A DNA stretch of 39,620 bases from an uncultured Phycisphaerales bacterium (GCA_903871935.1 CAIQIQ010000164.1:1-39620); one strand, 5' to 3'. Positions 1-8,155 are shown, counted from the first letter of the stretch. Numbers and translations: made by a program. The notes: generated by a model not told the origin, from the letters alone.

Positions 1-85
1 AATTATTACAATCTTCCCACTTTTACATAACTCCACCCAAAAAAACCAATGCAAAATCGCAAATCCGCCCCCCTTGTGGTGCGCT

Positions 86-97
86 TTGTGCGCACAA
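86..97. promoter_or_regulatory. 12-bp perfect palindrome, candidate operator
   Basis: TTGTGCGCACAA reads identically on both strands. It lies about 90 bases upstream of the boxA-like element and close to a weak -10-like TATAGG (114-119), which is where a transcription factor could bind. No regulator gene is adjacent, and the second leader (29721-30494) has no matching palindrome that I could see, so the role is a guess. Confidence 0.3.
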
Positions 98-184
98 CGC
101 GCGACACCGCCTGTATAGGTAGAGGCCCCGCGCGCTGCGTTCGGAGTACAGCCTTCAGGCTGTCTTCGGTTTGCGCCCAGCCTC

Positions 185-205
185 TGCTATTTGACAACCG
201 AATAC
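185..205 (+). promoter_or_regulatory. boxA-like antitermination element
   Basis: TGCTATTTGACAA (185-197) matches the bacterial rRNA-leader boxA TGCTCTTTAACAA at 11 of 13 positions. It is followed by CCGAATAC. The same block, TTTGACAAnnGAATAC, occurs at 30002-30017 upstream of the other glycosidase operon, at almost the same distance from the start codon (487 versus 490 bases). BoxA RNA recruits NusB/NusE to protect long untranslated RNA from Rho. The embedded TTGACA could instead be a -35 box, but no -10 follows at 16-18 bases in either copy. Confidence 0.45.
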
Positions 206-283
206 CGCCACTGCCAGATCGGCATACCACGACGCCTTCTCAGGACCGCCGGCGTCCCGCCGGCACCTTCGCGTGCTTCTGTC

Positions 284-325
284 TTCCGACTCCTGACTCC
301 TGACTTCTGACTTCTGACTTCTGAC
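284..325 (+). repeat. Heptanucleotide tandem repeat, six units
   Basis: Six consecutive 7-base units read TTCCGAC, TCCTGAC, TCCTGAC, TTCTGAC, TTCTGAC and TTCTGAC. The units differ only at pyrimidine positions, plus one T/G change in the first. Such intergenic heptamer tracts are a known type of short tandem repeat in several bacterial phyla. This one lies inside the leader and adds to its G-poor, pyrimidine-rich character. Confidence 0.85.
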
Positions 326-339
326 TCTGCCAAGGCGAC

Positions 340-348
340 TTATCCACA
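340..348 (+). promoter_or_regulatory. DnaA-box 9-mer (TTATCCACA)
   Basis: A perfect match to the canonical DnaA box TTATNCACA. An identical copy sits 117 bases downstream at 457-465, same orientation. No dnaA, dnaN or other origin-associated gene is in the window, so an origin is not supported. DnaA-dependent regulation or chance remain possible. Confidence 0.35.
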
Positions 349-361
349 AGCGCCTGCAACT

Positions 362-454
362 TGCGCACCTCCTCCCCAAATATCATTCTAACTCCCTGCT
401 ATCACAGCACATAGCACCATGGGGGTATACCCGCAAACAACCTGCGCACCTGCT
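362..454 (+). repeat. 93-nt leader repeat, copy A
   Basis: This block aligns without gaps to 30201-30293, with 67 of 93 positions identical. The best conserved parts are CAGCACATAGC, GGGGTAT and AACCTGCGCACCTGCT. The segment at about 369-406 has a single G in 38 bases and is C-rich, as expected of a Rho-loading (rut) site. In this copy GGGTATACCC (423-432) is a perfect palindrome, which copy B lacks. TGCGCACCT occurs at both ends of the block. Both copies lie about 300 bases before the start codon of a secreted glycosidase-type gene, so a shared leader-RNA or DNA regulatory function is likely. Confidence 0.7.
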
Positions 455-456
455 AC

Positions 457-465
457 TTATCCACA
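457..465 (+). promoter_or_regulatory. DnaA-box 9-mer (TTATCCACA), second copy
   Basis: Identical to 340-348 and in the same orientation, three bases after the end of the 93-nt repeat. Both copies share the wider string ACTTATCCACAA. The second leader (29721-30494) does not contain it, so this is specific to the first leader. Confidence 0.35.
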
Positions 466-679
466 ATCGTTTTCGCCAACCCGCCTCCCGGAGCCACCGT
501 CACCGATTCCTTCTTTGCCCTTGGCATCAGCAGGGCGGGCGGATATCGTCACCTGTCCCTATGGCGGATCAGACGAGGAACGAGGCAATTCGGGATTGGC
601 GTAATCCGCTGCTCCGCACCTCCCACTCGCGCCCCAACCAAAGCAGACTTCACTCTCAGCATCGTGAAAGGTGGACGAA

Positions 680-3499
680 ATGCGAATGATCAACAGACTC
701 CTTGTAACGGCAGTTTCCCTCGGCCTTCTCGCCGGAAGCTTCTGCCGGGCAGCGGCCGCGCCGGCGGCGGCCACGGGCAATCAGCCCTCGGCCCTGCTCT
801 TGAGCAGCTTCGAACCGGGCACGCCCTCCGTCCTCGTCGGAGGTGGCCAGGCCGTCAAGGAACATGCCACCGACGGCGAATATGCCTGGCGCATGGAATC
901 CAAGCCTGACAGTTTCGTCAGCATCCAGATCACCGATCCGGCCATCCTGCGCTCATTCGCCTCCTATTCGACGCTCAAAGTTGACATCTTCAACCCCCAA
1001 GACCGCCCGGTCACCTTCTTCGCCCGCATCGACGACTCCCAGAGCACGAACTACGGCAGTCGTTACAACAAGGATGACTGCATCGCCCCGCCCGGCAAGA
1101 GCACCTTTGAGATCGACCTGACCAGCCTGACCTGCTCCAACGCCCGCAACTTCGCGGAGCGGCGCAAAATCGACACCAGCAAGCTGAAGCTCGTAGGCAT
1201 CTCGCTGGGCGACAGCCCGCAGACCAACATCCTGTTTCTCGACAACGTCCGTCTGACGCAGGATGCCCTGCCCCGGTATACATGGCTCAAGGCCTTCGAC
1301 TTCGGACCGGCCAAGTCGGCCGTGTATCCCGGCTTCGAGAGTGCCAACGAGAATACCGAGTTCTCCCAATCGCGAGGCTGGGGTTGGGTCGGTTCAGTCT
1401 GGACTTACACCTGCTGGATTCCCGATAGCCTCACGCGCGACTGCGCCGCCGGCAACGAGTTCCGCATGGCGCTGCCCAACGGCGCATATGAAGTAAACGT
1501 CGGCATGGGCGTGTTCGGCATGTGGGGCGACTATCCCGCCTGGCTCTCGCGCACGCTGACCATCAATGGGCGCGAAGTTTTGAATGTCCGTCGTACCGCC
1601 GCCGAGGTAAGAGACAAGGGCTTCCTCGCCCACGAGAACGACGAAGATCTGCCCGGACAGAACCTGTGGGAAAAGTTCATCGCCCCGCAGCAGCAGGTCG
1701 TGCGCCAGACCGTTCAGGTCACCGACGGTTTCCTGTCCGTGCGCTCCGACTCTGACACGAATTGGGGCAAAGCGTTGACTTTCATGGTCGTCTATCCCGC
1801 CGCCCAGCAGGACCAAGGGCGCCAATGGGTGGATGCCTTGGACAAACAGCGGCGTGAAACCTTCGCCGCCACCCTGGTGGTCACCGTTCCGCCGGTTACC
1901 GGACAGGTGCCCAGCGCCGACGACGCGGACAAGGCGCGTGGGTTCATCCCCTTCGTGCGCCATGCAGAATTGGACATCCCATGCAATGCCCGGCCCGCCG
2001 ACGCCGAACGCGGCGCATCGTTGAAACTCGCGGCCGCACGTGGCGAGCGCGCTGACGTCCAGGTCGGCCTCTATCCTCTTGCCGACGTGCCCGGCGTCGC
2101 CGTCACCGTGTCGGATCTCGCTGGCCCGCAAGGCGGCAAGATCCCCGCCGCGGCCGTGAAGGTCCGCAACGTGCGCAATTTCCTGAAGCGCAGCGGCTCC
2201 TCCTGGATGGCCGAGATCAAGCCCTTCATCCTACAGGACCTCCAATCTCTGGACCTGCACCCCGGCGTCACCCGTGGCCTTTGGCTCACGCTCGTTGTGC
2301 CCGCCGACGCCACTCCCGGCCGTTACACCGGAAGCGTAACCATCGGCTCGGGCGCGAAGACCGCCTCCGTCCCCGTCGAACTGACCGTGCATCCCTTCAT
2401 CCTCGACAAGATCACCGACATCACCATGTCCTCGACCGGCGCCCGCAGTTGGGGCATGTATGGCAACGACGATTCCGAGGCATGGTGGCAACGGGCCGAT
2501 GCCGTGATGCAGGATCTCGCCGACCACGGCATGAACGCCGTCACCGGCGGCCCCGGCGCTACGCTCAAGGGCATCAAGAACGGCAAGGCCGATATCGACT
2601 ACACCCGCATGGATCGCTGGCTGGCCCTCGCCGTCAAGCATGGCCTGACCATGCCCGGCGACTCCTATCAGGGCCTGGACGTCAGCGGCATTCCTGCGGA
2701 TTACCATAAGGACTGCGTAGCGAACAATGAAAAAGCGGCGAAAGAGCAGTATGGCGTTTCGTATTCCGAGCTGCTCAAGACCGTCTATGGCGACGTCGAT
2801 CGCCATGCAAAGGAAAAGGGCTGGCCCAAGCGCGTGTTCTCGTTCCTCGACGAGCCGCGTCCGGAATACGGCAATATCGAGCCCGCCGCGGAACTGATCC
2901 GCATCCGCACGGCCGCTTGCCCGGACACGCTCTTCAGCGGCTATTACTCCACCGGTCAGGGCCGCGATGTGTACTTCCAGACCATGCCGATCAGCATCGC
3001 TCACACGACTAAGCAGGCGTTGGAGCTCACGACAAAGGCTGGCAAACAACTCTGGGACTATGACGGCGGAGGTGCTCGCCACAACATCGGCCGCTGGTGC
3101 TTCGTGGCCGCCCGCGCGGGCCTGAAAGGCTATCTGCGCAACGGCTACGGCTACGTGTGCAGCGACCCGTATTTTGATTTCACTGATGACGAGGCCGCCT
3201 GGACGATGATCTTCCCCTCGCACGCCGGCATCAGCGACACCCCCGGTTGGGAACGCAGCGCCCAGGGCGCAAACGATTACCGTTACCTGGCAACATGCGA
3301 GCGGTTGGTGAAGAAAGCCCAGGCAAGCGGAAAGGCTGCAGCCCAGGCCGCGGCCGCCTCTGCCTACCTGGCCCAGACGCTTAAGAGCATCGATCTGGAG
3401 GACCGCGAGACCGCCCGGCTTTCGCCTGCGGCGTACGACCAGTTCCGCGCGGACTTGGCCGGCCACATTGCCGCCCTGACCAAGGCACTGGGTGAGTGA
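680..3499 (+). CDS. Secreted GH123/DUF4091-like glycoside hydrolase
   Basis: A 939-residue exported protein, first gene of a three-gene operon. I chose ATG 680 over the in-frame GTG at 671 because AAAGGTGG (666-673) is correctly spaced for 680 and a signal peptide (RMINRLL then a hydrophobic stretch to about residue 25) starts there. After it comes a beta-sandwich carbohydrate-binding-like region (about 30-195), a second sandwich beginning FDFGPAKSAV (about 210-385), a DUF4091-type sandwich (about 415-575) and a TIM-barrel-like catalytic region. The barrel holds FLDEPRP with D724-E725, matching the Asp-Glu pair that GH123 N-acetylgalactosaminidases use for substrate-assisted catalysis. It is a paralogue of the protein at 11110-13917. 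Family membership is fairly sure; the substrate is not. A long leader with boxA-like and repeated elements precedes it. Confidence 0.85.
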   Translation: MRMINRLLVTAVSLGLLAGSFCRAAAAPAAATGNQPSALLLSSFEPGTPSVLVGGGQAVKEHATDGEYAWRMESKPDSFVSIQITDPAILRSFASYSTLKVDIFNPQDRPVTFFARIDDSQSTNYGSRYNKDDCIAPPGKSTFEIDLTSLTCSNARNFAERRKIDTSKLKLVGISLGDSPQTNILFLDNVRLTQDALPRYTWLKAFDFGPAKSAVYPGFESANENTEFSQSRGWGWVGSVWTYTCWIPDSLTRDCAAGNEFRMALPNGAYEVNVGMGVFGMWGDYPAWLSRTLTINGREVLNVRRTAAEVRDKGFLAHENDEDLPGQNLWEKFIAPQQQVVRQTVQVTDGFLSVRSDSDTNWGKALTFMVVYPAAQQDQGRQWVDALDKQRRETFAATLVVTVPPVTGQVPSADDADKARGFIPFVRHAELDIPCNARPADAERGASLKLAAARGERADVQVGLYPLADVPGVAVTVSDLAGPQGGKIPAAAVKVRNVRNFLKRSGSSWMAEIKPFILQDLQSLDLHPGVTRGLWLTLVVPADATPGRYTGSVTIGSGAKTASVPVELTVHPFILDKITDITMSSTGARSWGMYGNDDSEAWWQRADAVMQDLADHGMNAVTGGPGATLKGIKNGKADIDYTRMDRWLALAVKHGLTMPGDSYQGLDVSGIPADYHKDCVANNEKAAKEQYGVSYSELLKTVYGDVDRHAKEKGWPKRVFSFLDEPRPEYGNIEPAAELIRIRTAACPDTLFSGYYSTGQGRDVYFQTMPISIAHTTKQALELTTKAGKQLWDYDGGGARHNIGRWCFVAARAGLKGYLRNGYGYVCSDPYFDFTDDEAAWTMIFPSHAGISDTPGWERSAQGANDYRYLATCERLVKKAQASGKAAAQAAAASAYLAQTLKSIDLEDRETARLSPAAYDQFRADLAGHIAALTKALGE

Positions 3500-3519
3500 C
3501 GGCCGGAAAAGGACTGATA

Positions 3520-5001
3520 ATGCGTCACCTGACATTGCTGTCTGCACTGTGGATCGCCGCAACTGCGGTCGCGGGCGCCGCGGCCAGTTTCGATCTGCCC
3601 AAGCCCGTGCCGCCGCCCACATGGGACCCGCCAGTGCCTCAGGGGGAGAAGACGCTCTTCCCCGGCTACTTCGCCGGCTGCCCCGGTGCCCGAATCTGGG
3701 TGCAGTGGCTGCCTTCCAGCGACATCTGGCATTACGGCACCACACAGTCCGTCGGCGACGGCGCTGGCATGTACGTCTGGCTGCCGCCCAAGGGCAAGCC
3801 CGGTTTCCTCTGCTCCATGGACACCGGCGTACAGGAGGTAAAGCAGGGCGATAAAGTCATCGGCAACGACTTTACGGATTACAAGGGTGTCTCACTCTGG
3901 ATCAAGGGCGATGGCTCCGACCGCAACGCGATCATCTCCACCAACTGGCAGGGCTCCGACCATCGCTACGAAATCCCGCTCAAAGAAACCAACTGGCACA
4001 AGGTCTTCATCGCCTGGGAGGACTTCAAGCCTAAGCCGATCACCGGTACGTGGTGGTTCGTGGACTTCGGCATCGATCGCGCCGACGATGTAAAGCCCAC
4101 CTGGTACATCGTGGACCGTGTGCACCTCTGGAAAGAAAAGGTGACGGAGCCAATCACGCCGACACCCGATATCGATCCGCCGGGCATGCTGCCAGCGCGC
4201 GCATTCGTCAGCGGACGCGAATATCTCCCCAAGACGCTCGCCAAACTCAAAGCCAAACAGCCGTGCAAGATTGTCGTCGCCGGAGATTCGCTCGTCACCG
4301 GCGCACAACTTGGATACGTGCGCCGCGACTACACCGAGAAAAACACCGAGCGCAAGTTCTTCTTCTTTGCAGTCTTGGCCGAGCGGCTCAAGGCGGCCTA
4401 CGGCTACCCATCGGCCGCGGTCGTCTACCGCGAGTATCAGGGCAACGATGGCCCATGGACGGACTATCGCGACCCGCGGCCACAGGGCGATCTCGTAGTG
4501 ATGTCTGTCGCCCGCGGCGGGTGGGAAGGTGTCAGCGGCCTGAAGCACATCGACCAGATCCTTGCTGAGAAGCCCGATTGTGTGGTCTGGGAATACGGCG
4601 CCAACGAGATGATCAACGGCCATATCGACAGCTACGTGAAGTCGACGACCGCTGCCGTGCAGCAATTCAAGGCCGCCGGTATCGAGGTGGTGCTGCAGAC
4701 GGTGACCCCAACCGCCGATCTCAGCCCCCATAACTGGCTCGGTAACAAGTCGATGCCCGAATACGGCGGCGAGTTGGCGATCCAGACCAAGCGTATCGCT
4801 AAGGAGAACAACTGCGCAGTAGCTGACATGCACGCAGCGCTCTCATCGCGCGGTCCGCAATACATGGGCGATCTCTGCGCCGATTTCGTGCATCTCAACC
4901 ACCTTGGCCACGAGATGTTCGCCGATGTCCTCGATGCGCTTTTCACCGACCGCGACGTCCGCATCTGGCGCTGGGGCCCGGCGGCAGAGAAGGTGAAGTA
5001 G
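3520..5001 (+). CDS. Secreted SGNH/GDSL-family esterase with N-terminal beta-sandwich
   Basis: A 493-residue exported hydrolase, 20 bases after the upstream glycosidase and probably cotranscribed. ATG 3520 is preferred to the GTG at 3496 because AAAGGA precedes it and the signal peptide MRHLTLLSALWIAATAVAGA begins there. Residues about 30-210 look like a CBM11/CIA30-type sandwich (VSLWIKGDGSDRNAII). The SGNH domain follows, with GDSL block I (S257), a glycine-rich block II (ARGGWEG), block III as GANE (N362, where the usual form is GxND) and block V DFVHLN (D455, H458). Such enzymes remove acetyl or other esters from polysaccharides, which would fit a partner of the GH123-like enzyme. The esterase activity is family-level inference. 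Confidence 0.85.
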   Translation: MRHLTLLSALWIAATAVAGAAASFDLPKPVPPPTWDPPVPQGEKTLFPGYFAGCPGARIWVQWLPSSDIWHYGTTQSVGDGAGMYVWLPPKGKPGFLCSMDTGVQEVKQGDKVIGNDFTDYKGVSLWIKGDGSDRNAIISTNWQGSDHRYEIPLKETNWHKVFIAWEDFKPKPITGTWWFVDFGIDRADDVKPTWYIVDRVHLWKEKVTEPITPTPDIDPPGMLPARAFVSGREYLPKTLAKLKAKQPCKIVVAGDSLVTGAQLGYVRRDYTEKNTERKFFFFAVLAERLKAAYGYPSAAVVYREYQGNDGPWTDYRDPRPQGDLVVMSVARGGWEGVSGLKHIDQILAEKPDCVVWEYGANEMINGHIDSYVKSTTAAVQQFKAAGIEVVLQTVTPTADLSPHNWLGNKSMPEYGGELAIQTKRIAKENNCAVADMHAALSSRGPQYMGDLCADFVHLNHLGHEMFADVLDALFTDRDVRIWRWGPAAEKVK

Positions 5002-5046
5002 CCTAAGGCCTGAACCCCGATATCTGTCCCTGCACGAGGTCAGCCA

Positions 5047-7140
5047 GTGAAGAACGAACCTGCCGCGGATTCAGCAGCACCGGCCAGCACGACCGCCTCG
5101 CTCGACGATGGATCGCCGTCTCCGCTCGAGCCGCGCTGGTGGACGCTCGCTTACTGGCGCGGAACCACCCCCAATCACAAGGTCGGCGCCCTGCACTACA
5201 CCCGCGCCGGCCTGTTCATCATGTTCTTCTGGCTCCTGTGGGGCGACCTGGTCTTCTCCCTGTCCGAGACCATCTTCCCCGCCAGCATGCCGCTGCAACT
5301 GGAGCGCCTGGGCATCCCCAAGGAATGGATCTCCTGGCTCATGGGCACCGTGGGCGCAACCGTTAATGTTGCCCTCGTTCCGATCATCAGCTTTCGCTCC
5401 GACCGCACCCGCACGCGCTTCGGCCGCCGCATTCCCTACATCCTCTTCACCATCCCCGCGGTCGTGCTGCTGCTCGCGAGCCTCGGGTTCACCGACGACA
5501 TCGGCAATTATCTCCGCGCCAGCACTTGGCCCGCTCGCCTCGGTATCAGCCCGACCATGGCAATCGTCGGTGTCGTGGGGGCGGCCATCATCCTCTTCGA
5601 TATCGCCAACGTCTTCGTCAACTCGGTCTTCTGGTACCTCTTCCGCGATGTCGTCCCCACCAATTACATGGGACGATTCCAGGGCGCGTTCCGCACCGTG
5701 GGCATCCTGTGCGGCCTGTTCTGGCAGAAAGCCGTTGTGCCGCACCTGGAGACGCACACCCATCAACTCTACCTTGGCTTTGCCGCGCTCTATCTCTTCG
5801 GCTTTACGCTGATGTGCCTGATGGTCCGCGAGGGCCAATATCCACCTCCCGACGATGTCCCGGCCAAGGGCGAATCCTGGTATGCCCGGCTCTCCAAGGC
5901 CGTCGCCACCTACGTGCGCGAATGCTTCAGCCATCCCCTCTACGTCGCCTTCTACGTGGGAAACGCCGTCCTCGCCATCTCCTACGCCACCGGCGTCTAT
6001 CGCCAGTTCTTCTTCCTCCGCTATCAGGGGTTCACGCTCAAGCAGATGGGCGATTGGGGGTTCATCGCCGGCATGATCGCCCTGATCGTGCAGTTCCCCA
6101 TGGGCATGATCGTCGATCGTTTCCACCCGATGCGCTGCATGCTGATCGCCGCACTGTGGACGCCATTCATCATGGGCGCCTACTTCTTCCTGGGCGAGCA
6201 CACCATCTTCGGATTCACCATCTCCGCCTTCGGCTATTACATCGCGATGTCGCTCTTGAATCAGCCGTCGATGTACCTTTCCGAGGCAGCCAGCTATCCG
6301 CTGGTCATGCGGCTGTTCCCTGAGAAACAGTTCGGCCAGTTCTGCTCTGCCAACGCCATGGTGCGCCATTTCAGCATGATCTCCGGGACGTTCCTCGGCG
6401 GGCTGTTCATGGGCATGGTCAACCGCCGCTTCGGCAGCTTCGGCAACGCCTATTCGTTCCTATGGCAGGGGTGGCTCCACATTGTCGCCCTGACGTTCAT
6501 GATCGTCGTCTACTTCTACTGGCGGCAGCTCGGCGGTCTGAACTTCCGCCTGCGCAGCGAGGCCGCCGGCATCGAAGTCGCCGACAACGAGAACATCGCC
6601 TCCACCGAGCCTGCCCGCGATGTGACCTGGCGGCCGCTGAAGGTCGGCGCCATCATTGCCGTGATTCTAACCATCATCGGCAGCGTCGGACTTGTGGCCG
6701 TGATTCACCGGCCGGACATGGCCTTCGAGGTCGATCGCGACAAAACAATGGTGAACGCCCCCAGCCTCGAAGCATTTACCACCGCCAAGAGCGAAGTCCG
6801 CGCTGCCATGGAATCGCAGCACCACGCGAATCTCAGCAAGCTCTCCCTGCACCATTGGTTCTGGCAGAGGGATACGCTCACCGAGCAGACGAATTACGAC
6901 AAGGCGCTCGGGCAACTGGAAAGAACGGCCACCAATATCCTCGCCGCCCCGAAGTGGGAAGCCACCATCAAACCACCGCAGCCGGGCGACAAAGGCGACA
7001 AGCCCGTCACTTCCCTGGCCGTTCACGCCCCCAGCCCGTGGTGGACTCCCTACGCCTGGGTCGGCGGCTCGCTGCTCGCCATCCTCTTCATCTGGCTCAC
7101 CTGGCGCCGCTTTCGCGACGCGAAGGAGATGATGCCCTGA
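5047..7140 (+). CDS. MFS sugar transporter (GPH/SLC45-like) with C-terminal extracytoplasmic extension
   Basis: A 697-residue inner-membrane carrier starting at GTG 5047 (weak CGAGGT upstream), last of the first operon. The N-terminal half carries the loop motif SDRTRTRFGRRIP (about residues 117-130), characteristic of glycoside-pentoside-hexuronide and SLC45 sucrose-type symporters. It probably imports mono- or oligosaccharides released by the two secreted enzymes encoded upstream. At 697 residues it is much longer than the usual 400-500. After the MFS core there is a further membrane segment (about 540-560), a hydrophilic stretch of about 100 residues and a final membrane segment (WVGGSLLAILFIWLTW) with a basic tail. 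The extra part is not an assigned domain I recognise. Confidence 0.85.
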   Translation: MKNEPAADSAAPASTTASLDDGSPSPLEPRWWTLAYWRGTTPNHKVGALHYTRAGLFIMFFWLLWGDLVFSLSETIFPASMPLQLERLGIPKEWISWLMGTVGATVNVALVPIISFRSDRTRTRFGRRIPYILFTIPAVVLLLASLGFTDDIGNYLRASTWPARLGISPTMAIVGVVGAAIILFDIANVFVNSVFWYLFRDVVPTNYMGRFQGAFRTVGILCGLFWQKAVVPHLETHTHQLYLGFAALYLFGFTLMCLMVREGQYPPPDDVPAKGESWYARLSKAVATYVRECFSHPLYVAFYVGNAVLAISYATGVYRQFFFLRYQGFTLKQMGDWGFIAGMIALIVQFPMGMIVDRFHPMRCMLIAALWTPFIMGAYFFLGEHTIFGFTISAFGYYIAMSLLNQPSMYLSEAASYPLVMRLFPEKQFGQFCSANAMVRHFSMISGTFLGGLFMGMVNRRFGSFGNAYSFLWQGWLHIVALTFMIVVYFYWRQLGGLNFRLRSEAAGIEVADNENIASTEPARDVTWRPLKVGAIIAVILTIIGSVGLVAVIHRPDMAFEVDRDKTMVNAPSLEAFTTAKSEVRAAMESQHHANLSKLSLHHWFWQRDTLTEQTNYDKALGQLERTATNILAAPKWEATIKPPQPGDKGDKPVTSLAVHAPSPWWTPYAWVGGSLLAILFIWLTWRRFRDAKEMMP

Positions 7141-7412
7141 ATTCGAGTCCGGCCGTGCGGCCGCGTTGAAACCGCAAGGGTCACGCGCTGCGTCCCTATG
7201 GGAATCCGCCAGTGCGCGCATACATATTGTTGTCTCTCTTGCTCAAACATAGAATGCTGGCTTTGCTGCCGATAGCGGCCCGCCACCTGCTGTGGGCGGT
7301 GGTTTGGCTCTTAACTTCGTAATCGGGTGAACCATCGCGCGGAAAAGGACATCATGCGGGGAAGCTCTTCACTGAAGGTCGGCAAGACCTTGGAGCTTAA
7401 GGACAAGGAACA
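7141..7412. other. Intergenic region between the first operon and the flavoprotein gene
   Basis: No gene is visible in these 272 bases. A short GC-rich inverted repeat, CGGCC-gtgc-GGCCG (7150-7163), lies just after the transporter stop codon. It lacks a following T-run, so it is at best a weak or Rho-assisted end of the operon. From about 7220 the composition becomes richer in A and T, matching the following gene. Confidence 0.45.
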
Positions 7413-8048
7413 ATGAAAGTAATAGCGATCAACGGAAGTCCCCGTAAAGAAGGCAACACATTTCATGCATTGAGCATCATAGGCAATGAGCTCAAATCGC
7501 AGGACATAGAGTTCGAGATCCTGCACATAGGGCATAAAGCCATCCATGGCTGTATGGCCTGCGGCAAGTGTGCTGTCAACAAAGATGAAAAGTGCAGCGT
7601 AACCACCGATGTGGTGAACGAAAGCGTTGCATTGCTGAAACAGGCGGATGGTTTCGTACTGGGCTCGCCCGTGTATTACTCGGGCATAGCCGGCACCATG
7701 AAGAGCTTTCTCGACCGGGTATTCTATGTTTCTGGTGCCAACGGCGGACTGTTCCGCCACAAGGTAGCAGCCGCCGTAGTCGCGGTGCGCCGCACGGGAG
7801 GCTCATCCACCTTCGACCAACTGAACCATTATCTCACCTACTGCGAATTGATAGTTGCCACGGCCAACTACTGGAACGTGATTCACGGCCGTGTTCCCGG
7901 TGAAGCATCGCAGGATCACGAAGGAGTTCAAGCCATGCGTCTATTGGGCAGGAACATGGCCTGGCTGCTAAAGATGAAAGAAGCTACCAGGAATGTTTTG
8001 ATCCCTCCCGAAAGAGAAAAGAAAGAGATGACGAACTTCATCAGGTAG
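7413..8048 (+). CDS. Iron-sulfur flavoprotein of the flavodoxin/NADPH-dependent FMN reductase family
   Basis: A 211-residue cytoplasmic protein. The N-terminus VIAINGSPRKEGNT is the FMN-phosphate-binding loop of the flavodoxin-like reductase family, and GSPVYYSGIAGTMKSFLDR is the usual second flavin-contacting segment. Cysteines C47, C50, C53 and C61 form C-x2-C-x2-C-x7-C, the compact motif that binds a [4Fe-4S] cluster in methanogen-type iron-sulfur flavoproteins. The likely role is electron transfer or reduction of quinones or oxidised compounds, which I cannot refine. The start is supported by AAGGA upstream. Base composition is visibly more AT-rich than the flanking genes, and codons such as AAA, ATA and GAA are common, which suggests acquisition by transfer. 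It stands alone, unrelated to the neighbouring glycan genes. Confidence 0.85.
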   Translation: MKVIAINGSPRKEGNTFHALSIIGNELKSQDIEFEILHIGHKAIHGCMACGKCAVNKDEKCSVTTDVVNESVALLKQADGFVLGSPVYYSGIAGTMKSFLDRVFYVSGANGGLFRHKVAAAVVAVRRTGGSSTFDQLNHYLTYCELIVATANYWNVIHGRVPGEASQDHEGVQAMRLLGRNMAWLLKMKEATRNVLIPPEREKKEMTNFIR

Positions 8049-8133
8049 CACCGTGTCGGTACGGCCAAATCGCTCGGCGATGTTTAAGTCGGTGGTCGCC
8101 AGCCTGAGCCGAGTTGAGCGAGGCGAAACGCGG

Positions 8134-8155
8134 CCGAGAGTTGTCTCGGTTGTTA
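8134..8155 (+). terminator. Candidate intrinsic terminator after the flavoprotein gene
   Basis: CCGAGA-gttg-TCTCGG is a perfect 6-bp stem with a 4-base loop, followed by the T-rich TTGTTAT, 85 bases after the flavoprotein stop. The T-run is imperfect. No T-run lies on the other side, so it would act only on plus-strand transcripts. The rest of 8049-8295 shows no gene. Confidence 0.4.

Larger units (their letters stand above)
1..679 (+). other. Long non-coding leader upstream of the first glycosidase operon
   Basis: I see no credible gene in these 679 bases: the short open frames have no ribosome binding sites or recognisable products. The stretch is AT-rich at its left edge (1-60). It then carries a 12-bp palindrome (86-97), a small CAGCC-TTCA-GGCTG hairpin (149-162), a boxA-like element (185-205), a GCCGGC-gtccc-GCCGGC hairpin (248-264), a heptanucleotide tandem repeat (284-325), two DnaA-box 9-mers and a 93-nt block repeated at 30201-30293. 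From about 266 to 500 the plus strand is rich in C and T and poor in G. It is probably the promoter and long untranslated leader of the operon starting at 680. No convincing -35/-10 pair could be assigned. Confidence 0.6.

Noticed and set aside
191..219. TTGACA in both leaders as a classical -35 promoter box.
   Set aside because: No -10-like hexamer follows at 16-18 bases in either copy; the longer shared sequence fits boxA better, although this is not excluded.
366..673. Pairing of GCGCACCT in the 93-nt repeat with the AAAGGTGG ribosome binding site of the first gene as a translation switch.
   Set aside because: The second operon's ribosome binding site (CGGAG) cannot pair in the same way, so the idea is not supported by both copies.
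2231..3745. A 504-residue minus-strand open frame spanning two plus-strand genes.
   Set aside because: It crosses the boundary of two well-supported genes and has no recognisable motifs.
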